This document shows, one piece after another, positions 14,191-19,015 of a stretch of DNA of 19,015 bases. The notes below the pieces were generated by a model. The model was not told where the DNA came from. It did no database searches and was given only the letters and a program-made list of their open reading frames with translations. The position numbers were made by a program, and so were the translations under genes. Position 1 is the first letter of the stretch. The number at the start of each line of letters is the position of its first letter. Source of the DNA: Coriobacteriia bacterium (GTDB lineage Bacteria; Actinomycetota; Coriobacteriia; Anaerosomatales; JAENZW01); NCBI GenBank assembly GCA_029858605.1, contig JAOUET010000015.1, positions 1 through 19,015 of the forward strand. The letters are read 5' to 3'.

Positions 14191-14220
14191 GCGCTCATTC
14201 CTGTCACGAGAACATCACTC

Positions 14221-14736
14221 TCACAACCATGTCGTGACTTCGTCGACAGGGCGCCTTGCAGGCTTGCCCGACGATTCTGCCGAGTAGCCTATCGGCAGGA
14301 CTGCCACCGGCGTGATCGGCTCCTGAACACCTATGGCTTCGGCGACCGCACGCTCGTCGAACGCCCCGATCCAGCAAGATGCGAATCCTCTGTCCACGGC
14401 TGCGAGCAGGATGTTGACCACTGCGGCAGCCGTGTCCTGTATCGCGTACAGATGCTCGCCCCGCGCGCCGAATCGCGCCGCACATGGCCGAGGGTCTACC
14501 GACACGACGATCGATACAGGCGCGGCCTTCGCCCACTTCTGGCTCAAAGCCGAAGCGAGCCGCTCGCGCGCCGTCAGACTGCGTACGACCGCGAACCGCC
14601 ACGGCTGGATGTTGCCGGCACTCGGTGCACTGATGGCCGCCAAGAGCAGGGCACGGATGTCGGAGTCGTCTACTGCCAGCTTCGTGTTGAAGTGGCGAAC
14701 GCTCCTGCGTTGATGTAGTACCTCGCTGAACTCCAT
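14221..14736 (-). CDS. Nitroreductase-family flavoprotein
   Basis: 171 aa, small member of the FMN-dependent nitroreductase superfamily, which uses NAD(P)H to reduce nitro groups, flavins or other electron acceptors; true substrate unknown. Seen: N-terminal FMN phosphate motif QRRSVRHF (9-16), the SAPSAGNIQPWRFAVV segment (37-51), DTAAAVVNILLAAVDRGFAS (101-120) with the WIGAF that follows, and the C-terminal LPIGYSAESSGKPARR typical of the FMN-binding tail. The frame is open to 14772, but ATG 14736 begins the conserved part and has AAAGG 6 nt upstream. It is the first gene of the minus-strand group that continues into udg, tsaE, tsaB and rimI-tsaD. A TAGAAT at 14771-14776 (minus strand) is a possible -10 box without a matching -35. 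Confidence 0.88.
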   Translation of the reverse strand: MEFSEVLHQRRSVRHFNTKLAVDDSDIRALLLAAISAPSAGNIQPWRFAVVRSLTARERLASALSQKWAKAAPVSIVVSVDPRPCAARFGARGEHLYAIQDTAAAVVNILLAAVDRGFASCWIGAFDERAVAEAIGVQEPITPVAVLPIGYSAESSGKPARRPVDEVTTWL

Positions 14737-14834
14737 CTGCAGCCTTTCATCATTTGTGCACGCTTGAACCATTCTAAAACAAGGAAAGCCGAGGTCGGCG
14801 ACGAAAAGGGAGTGCGAAGGGAGTGAGGCAACCC

Positions 14835-15173
14835 ATGAGCAAGCGACCTGATGTGACCGACGAAGATATTGGGATGCGAGCCTTCCAGCTCAAGAAGGGA
14901 AAGGCCGTCGAGCGGTCCGTGCAGAGGATGCGCCGGGGTCTCAAGGATCAGTGGGGGGCCCTCACCAACCCAGAGGTCGAGGAGCTCGAGTGGATTCTCG
15001 GCGAGTTGTGGGCGTATGTTGCGCGGGCCGAGTGGGAAGAGTTGCACTTCGGCAAGCTGTCTCTTCGCGAGGTCCGCGACATTCTCAAAGATGGGCGCGA
15101 CATGCGAACGCATGCGCGCAACGCGGTCGAGGTCCTCAACGAGGTCAAAGCGATCGTGGTAGCCAAGGGCTGA
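14835..15173 (+). CDS. Conserved-looking hypothetical protein, unrecognised
   Basis: 112 aa, strongly charged and apparently all helical, with no signal peptide, membrane segment or Cys. I do not recognise the family. Seen: a basic N-terminal half (FQLKKGKAVERSVQRMRRGL) followed by a more acidic middle (NPEVEELEWILGELWAYVARAEWEEL written in two helical parts, about 50-75), then LREVRDILKDGRDMRTHARNAVEVL. ATG 14835 is chosen over GTG 14823 because GAGG lies 6 nt upstream of it. It stands alone between a divergent nitroreductase gene and a convergent ATPase operon, and has its own terminator just downstream, which together with the ribosome site argues it is real. No clear promoter. Function unknown; the charge pattern would suit a nucleic-acid or protein-binding role, but that is a guess. 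Confidence 0.7.
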   Translation: MSKRPDVTDEDIGMRAFQLKKGKAVERSVQRMRRGLKDQWGALTNPEVEELEWILGELWAYVARAEWEELHFGKLSLREVRDILKDGRDMRTHARNAVEVLNEVKAIVVAKG

Positions 15174-15199
15174 ATCGGAGTTCGGGGGACCCGGTTCCT

Positions 15200-15237
15200 G
15201 AACACCGCCTCGCAAGTCGGGGCGGTGTTCCTTTCCT
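15200..15237 (+). terminator. Terminator of the 112-aa gene
   Basis: GAACACCGCC (15200-15209) and GGCGGTGTTC (15221-15230) form a perfect 10-bp stem with an 11-nt loop, followed by CTTTCCT. It starts 26 nt after the stop codon. The T-tract is weak. Confidence 0.7.
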
Positions 15238-15333
15238 GCAGGTTCGCAGCATCGCATCAAAGCGTCCGCGACTCCGCTGGGGCGGGTCGTCGCAGGCGCT
15301 CGCCGCATGTGGCGCCCGATTGCAGGTATGCGT

Positions 15334-15400
15334 GTGGGGCGGCACCGGACACCCCCCGGTTGGCGATACCGCCCCACGACTTGTGACAAGCGCAAAGTCG
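15334..15400 (-). terminator. Possible terminator structure after the V/A-ATPase genes
   Basis: Two inverted repeats just downstream of the atpD stop (15406): CGACTT/AAGTCG (15377-15382 and 15395-15400), and a larger one, GTGGGGCGG (15334-15342) with CCGCCCCAC (15369-15377), containing an inner stem ACCGG/CCGGT (15344-15348, 15356-15360). Neither has a U-tract on the minus strand, so this could be a factor-dependent terminator or a 3'-end stabilising structure. I see nothing in 15238-15333. Confidence 0.4.
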
Positions 15401-15405
15401 CGGCC

Positions 15406-16059
15406 CTAGGACAGCTGGCCGCCTGACGCCTTCTTGCGCTCGATCTTCTTCTTGACCTTCTTCAACCTGAAAAGGTCTTCGCGCGCTCTCTCGTCGAGTG
15501 TCATGCGAATGTAGGAAACCTGCTCGCGAAGCTGAGGCACGGTGACCTGTTCGAGCGCGTTCACTCGGCGGTTTGTCTTCTGTATCTCTTCACCGAGCCG
15601 CTTCAGACGTGTCTCGATGTCCGCGTACTCGATGATGACGTCCAGGATTCGCTCGAACTTGTCGGCACTCTCGTCGACTCGGGAAGAGATGCCCGTTACC
15701 GAATAGCCGCGCGTAAACGAGGTTCGGATGGGACTTTCGCCTTTCGTCACGACCGGGACGGACACGCCCATGATCTTGGTACCGGTCATGTCTACGACGA
15801 CCTCGCCCTTGGTCGCCATTCCGGCGGACCGAAGAGCGACGGTGCCGTCAACAGCCTTGGCCACAGCAAGCGAGTACTGCGCCTCGGATACGTTCTTCTG
15901 GAGCGCTTCCGAGAGGCGCAGGGTCTCGTCCATGACGCCCATGAACTCGATCAGGAGAGCGTCGCGCTTCTGCTTGAGCAGGTCCATGCCCTGCTCGGCA
16001 AGCTTGATCTGCTCTCGCCGTTCGAGAAGCTCTGCGCGTGTTGGCCGAACTTCCTCCAT
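15406..16059 (-). CDS. atpD: V/A-type ATP synthase subunit D
   Basis: 217 aa, normal for the family (about 200-220). Subunit D forms the central rotor shaft, a long antiparallel coiled coil that penetrates the A3B3 head. Seen: N-terminal RPTRAELLERREQIKLAEQGMDLLKQKRD typical of D (in two helical halves), an exposed beta segment around KGEVVVDMTGTKIMG, then a second helix LKRLGEEIQKTNRRVNALE ending in the basic KKVKKKIERKK. ATG 16059 has AGGAGG 8 nt upstream, and the gap from the subunit B stop is 12 nt. It is last in A-B-D order, so this is probably the 3' end of the operon; hairpins follow the stop. Confidence 0.96.
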   Translation of the reverse strand: MEEVRPTRAELLERREQIKLAEQGMDLLKQKRDALLIEFMGVMDETLRLSEALQKNVSEAQYSLAVAKAVDGTVALRSAGMATKGEVVVDMTGTKIMGVSVPVVTKGESPIRTSFTRGYSVTGISSRVDESADKFERILDVIIEYADIETRLKRLGEEIQKTNRRVNALEQVTVPQLREQVSYIRMTLDERAREDLFRLKKVKKKIERKKASGGQLS

Positions 16060-16071
16060 ACCCGAGGCCTC

Positions 16072-17502
16072 CTAGACGTCGCCCTGCTCGCCGGCGTTGG
16101 GATGGTAGGCATCGACGAAATCGCGGACGCGCTTCAGCTCGCCCATCGGCAGACCAGCCATCAGCTCCCAGCCGATGGTCAGAGTCTCTTCGATGCTGCG
16201 TCCCTCTTCGCCCTGGCCGACGATGCGCGCCTCGAAATCGTCCGCGAAGCGCAGGTATCTGCGGTCCGTGTCCGACAGAGCCTCTTCGCCGACGATGGCG
16301 ACGAGCTTGCGCAGGTCCCGACCCTGAGCGTAGGCCGCGTAGAGCTGGTTGGCGACTGCACGGTGGTCGTCGCGCGTCTTGCCCTCACCTATACCGAGGT
16401 TCATCAGCCGCGACAGGCACGGCAGCGTGTCGATTGGAGGGTAGACTCCTCGGCGGTGCAGGTGACGGGACAGAACGATCTGGCCCTCGGTGATGTACCC
16501 GGTCAGGTCGGGAATAGGGTGCGTGATGTCGTCGTCGGGCATCGAGAGGATCGGCAGCTGCGTGACCGAGCCCTTGCGGCCTTTGATTCGACCGGCGCGC
16601 TCGTAGATGGTCGAGAGGTCCGTGTACATGTAGCCCGGGAACCCGCGGCGCCCCGGCACCTCTTCCCGTGCAGTCGAGACCTCGCGCAACGCCTCACAGT
16701 AGTTCGTCATGTCCGAGAGAACGACGAGGACCTGCATGTCCTTCTCGAATCCCAAGTACTCAGCCACGGTCAGCGCGCAACGCGGAGTAAGCAGGCGCTC
16801 GACCGTCGGATCGTCGGCAAGGTTGAGGAAGAACACGACTCGCTCGAGCGCGCCCGTGCTCTCGAACTGCGACATGAAGTAGCTCGCCTCGCGGTGCGTG
16901 ATACCCATCGCGCCGAACACGATCGCGAACTCTTCGCCGGAGACCACACGCGCCTGCCGGATGATCTGTGCCGCTAGCTCGTTCGCCGGAAGACCCGAAC
17001 CCGAGAATATCGGCAGCTTCTGACCGCGAACGAGAGTGTTCAGGCCGTCTATTGCGGAGATACCCGTTTCGATGAAGTCGGCTGGCTTCTCGCGCGTGTA
17101 CGGGTTGATCGGGGCACCCGTGATATCCAATCGCGATTCCGGGATAATCGGCGCTCCTCCGTCAATCGGCTCTCCTACGCCGTTGAGCACCCGGCCGAGC
17201 AGTTCGGGAGAAACGTCTATGCGTGCGACATCCTCGAGGAATCGAATCTCTGTCGCATCGACGTCTATGCCCTGTGTGCCCTCGAAGATCTGGATGACGG
17301 CGACGTCACCCGAGATCTCGAGGACCTGACCGGAGCGTCGGCTGCCGTCCGGCATGCGCACGGCAACCATCTCGTTGTAGGCGACCGCATGCACGTTTTC
17401 GACGAAGACCAGAGGGCCGGTCACGTACTTGATGGTCCGGTAGTCTGTGGAAACGAGCGACAACTTCGTCTCCGCGGGCTTGGTGGCGGTGTCCTGAGCC
17501 AT
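16072..17502 (-). CDS. atpB: V/A-type ATP synthase subunit B
   Basis: 476 aa, full length. Subunit B is the non-catalytic partner in the A3B3 hexamer. Seen: N-terminal beta-barrel with TIKYVTGPLVFVENV, and the degenerate nucleotide-site GSGLPANELAAQIIRQ (168-183) in place of a Walker A motif, as expected for B. Also YMYTDLSTIYERAGR and SRLMNLGIGEGKTRDDH, both family signatures. The start ATG 17502 directly abuts the subunit A stop (TAG at 17503-17505), with GAGG 8 nt upstream inside the end of atpA, so translation is likely coupled. The N-terminal ~15 residues (MAQDTATKPAETK) are an extra polar extension compared with most homologues. Confidence 0.97.
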   Translation of the reverse strand: MAQDTATKPAETKLSLVSTDYRTIKYVTGPLVFVENVHAVAYNEMVAVRMPDGSRRSGQVLEISGDVAVIQIFEGTQGIDVDATEIRFLEDVARIDVSPELLGRVLNGVGEPIDGGAPIIPESRLDITGAPINPYTREKPADFIETGISAIDGLNTLVRGQKLPIFSGSGLPANELAAQIIRQARVVSGEEFAIVFGAMGITHREASYFMSQFESTGALERVVFFLNLADDPTVERLLTPRCALTVAEYLGFEKDMQVLVVLSDMTNYCEALREVSTAREEVPGRRGFPGYMYTDLSTIYERAGRIKGRKGSVTQLPILSMPDDDITHPIPDLTGYITEGQIVLSRHLHRRGVYPPIDTLPCLSRLMNLGIGEGKTRDDHRAVANQLYAAYAQGRDLRKLVAIVGEEALSDTDRRYLRFADDFEARIVGQGEEGRSIEETLTIGWELMAGLPMGELKRVRDFVDAYHPNAGEQGDV

Positions 17503-19015
17503 CTAGTACACCTCGATCTCTGCGATATTCTCGGCCAACTGAGAACAGAGTGCTGGCAGCTTCTCCAGCGCCTCATCGTGCGGGGTGGTCTTCATAACTG
17601 CGATCTCGTCCTTTACGGGCAACTCCAGAATCTGTCGCAGTGAAGCGCCACGGTTTAGCGCGGATGTCGCCGCGTCGTAGAACGACAGGACCGTCTTGAG
17701 CATCCAGTACTGCTTCTTGGGTGGGCAGTAGGCATCGATGTCGTCGAATGCGAACTGCTGCAGGAAGTCCTCGCGAAGCATTCGAGCGACCTCCAGGATG
17801 ATCTTCTCCGACTCGGGCAGTGCGTCCGGGCCGACGAGTTGCACGATCTCCTGCAACTCCGTCTCCTTCTGGAGGATGAACATCGCACGGTCCCGCATCT
17901 CGTGCCAGTCCGCGGCCACGTTCTCCGCGAACCACTCACTGACCTGGCTGAGGTAGAGCGTGTAGGACTTGGTCCACGAGATCGCGGGGAAGTGGCGGCG
18001 ATGCGCCAAAGATGTGTCCAACGCCCAGAACGCACCGCATACGCGCAGCGAGTTCTGCGTCATCGGCTCGGACATGTCTCCACCTGCCGGCGATACCGCG
18101 CCCACCATCGTGACAGATCCGACACGATCAGTATCGGCGCCGAGCGGCTGCACTCGCCCGGAACGCTCATAGAAGCTCGCGAGACGTGTCGCCAGGTACG
18201 CCGGGTAGCCTTCCTCGCCCGGCATCTCCTCGAGACGGCCCGAAACCTCGCGCAGCGCCTCGCCCCAGCGAGACGTCGAGTCCGACATCATCGCGACGTT
18301 GTAGCCCATGTCGCGATAGTACTCGGCAAGCGTAGCGCCCACGTAGATGGAGGCTTCGCGTGCGGCGACCGGCATGTTCGATGTGTTGGCCACCAGCACG
18401 GTTCGATCCATGAGCGGCGCACCGGTTCTGGGATCCTCGAGCTCAGGGAACTCGGTGAGAACCTCGGTCATCTCGTTGCCGCGCTCTCCGCAACCCACGT
18501 AGACGATGATGTCGACGTCCGCCCACTTGGCGAGCGACTGCTGGGTTACCGTCTTACCCGTCCCGAAACCGCCGGGGATGATCGCGTTTCCACCAAGCGC
18601 AATCGGGAAGAACGTATCGAGAATCCGCATGCCCGTCGTGAACGGGTGTGTCGGATCGAGTTTGCGCACATACGGACGGCCCTCGCGGACGGGCCATCTC
18701 TGCACCATCGTGAGTTCCGTGCCGTCATCGAGAGTCGCAACGACATCGAACGCCGTGTAGTCTCCCGCAGCGGCAACGGACGCTATCGTTCCCGACACGC
18801 CTGGCGGAACCATGATCTTGTGAATGATCGTCTGGCCCTCGGGTGTCGTCCCGATCACGTCGCCGCCAGCGACTTCCTGACCCTTTTCGGCGACCGGCGT
18901 GAACGCCCATTTCCGCTCACGGTCCAGAGCATCCGCAACCGTACCGCGCTCGATGTAGTCTCCCGACTGCGCGGCCACGACAGGAAGCGGCCGCTGTACG
19001 CCATCGTATATCGAC
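17503..19015 (-). CDS. atpA: V/A-type ATP synthase catalytic subunit A, 5' end outside window
   Basis: About 503 codons are visible; the reading frame is open to the right edge and the visible N-terminal end (SIYDGVQRPLP) is well inside the family sequence, so 70-90 residues are missing. A GTG at 18978 is internal and not the start. Seen: GGFGTGKTVTQQ Walker A (near 18573-18550), the catalytic GERGNEMTEVL with its Glu, MSDSTSRWGEALREVSGRLEEMPGEEGYPAYLA written as two family motifs, and the long A-specific insertion before the P-loop. Subunit A hydrolyses or makes ATP coupled to H+ or Na+ movement through the membrane sector; ion choice cannot be judged without the K and I subunits. Next on the strand come atpB (abutting) and atpD. 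Confidence 0.97.
   Translation of the reverse strand, partial: SIYDGVQRPLPVVAAQSGDYIERGTVADALDRERKWAFTPVAEKGQEVAGGDVIGTTPEGQTIIHKIMVPPGVSGTIASVAAAGDYTAFDVVATLDDGTELTMVQRWPVREGRPYVRKLDPTHPFTTGMRILDTFFPIALGGNAIIPGGFGTGKTVTQQSLAKWADVDIIVYVGCGERGNEMTEVLTEFPELEDPRTGAPLMDRTVLVANTSNMPVAAREASIYVGATLAEYYRDMGYNVAMMSDSTSRWGEALREVSGRLEEMPGEEGYPAYLATRLASFYERSGRVQPLGADTDRVGSVTMVGAVSPAGGDMSEPMTQNSLRVCGAFWALDTSLAHRRHFPAISWTKSYTLYLSQVSEWFAENVAADWHEMRDRAMFILQKETELQEIVQLVGPDALPESEKIILEVARMLREDFLQQFAFDDIDAYCPPKKQYWMLKTVLSFYDAATSALNRGASLRQILELPVKDEIAVMKTTPHDEALEKLPALCSQLAENIAEIEVY

Noticed and set aside
13747..14718. 323-aa plus-strand open frame antisense to udg and the nitroreductase gene
   Set aside because: It spans two well-supported genes and their spacer; no domain or ribosome site.
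14745..14778. Promoter for the 112-aa gene
   Set aside because: TCTAAA at 14773-14778 is a poor -10 and no -35 lies at 16-18 bp.

Overview
The window is GC-rich bacterial chromosome, densely packed, with several GTG and TTG starts. I infer an anaerobic actinobacterial lineage, most likely a Coriobacteriia-type organism (for example the OPB41/Anaerosomatales group). The pointers are the CBS-less GuaB3-type IMP dehydrogenase relative next to guaA, a V/A-type rotary ATPase instead of an F-type in this stretch, a CIRCE-controlled groESL pair, a C_GCAxxG_C_C redox-type protein, and a fused RimI-TsaD protein. This assignment rests on recognition of gene content, not on any search. I see no insertion sequence, prophage, CRISPR array, rRNA or tRNA.

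Layout: (1) 1-1581, minus strand, guaB3 followed by guaA (GMP synthase, cut by the window edge), behind a ~200-nt structured leader and a good promoter. (2) 1949-2457, plus strand, a C_GCAxxG_C_C family gene whose near-consensus promoter places transcription start on the ATG (leaderless). (3) 2481-5077, minus strand, ychF then citrate synthase. (4) 5192-6355, plus strand, a GT4 glycosyltransferase, convergent with (5) a radical SAM/SPASM gene (6371-7510, minus). (6) 7701-8345, plus strand, a LysE-type exporter, ending in a bidirectional terminator shared with groEL. (7) 8452-10435, minus strand, groES-groEL, with promoter and CIRCE operator at 10576-10641. (8) 10687-14736, minus strand, a tight cluster: nitroreductase, family-4 uracil-DNA glycosylase, tsaE, tsaB and the rimI-tsaD fusion. 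The tsaE/tsaB and tsaB/rimI-tsaD junctions are 4-nt GTGA overlaps. (9) 14835-15173, plus strand, an unrecognised 112-aa protein with its own terminator. (10) 15406-19015, minus strand, V/A-ATPase subunits A (partial), B and D in the canonical A-B-D order.

Together these are mostly housekeeping functions: guanine nucleotide synthesis, entry to the TCA cycle, the t6A tRNA modification pathway (tsaB, tsaD, tsaE), chaperonin, and ion-translocating ATPase. The points most worth a second look are the guaB3 leader with mutually exclusive pairings, the leaderless promoter, the RimI-TsaD fusion, and the orphan 112-aa gene.
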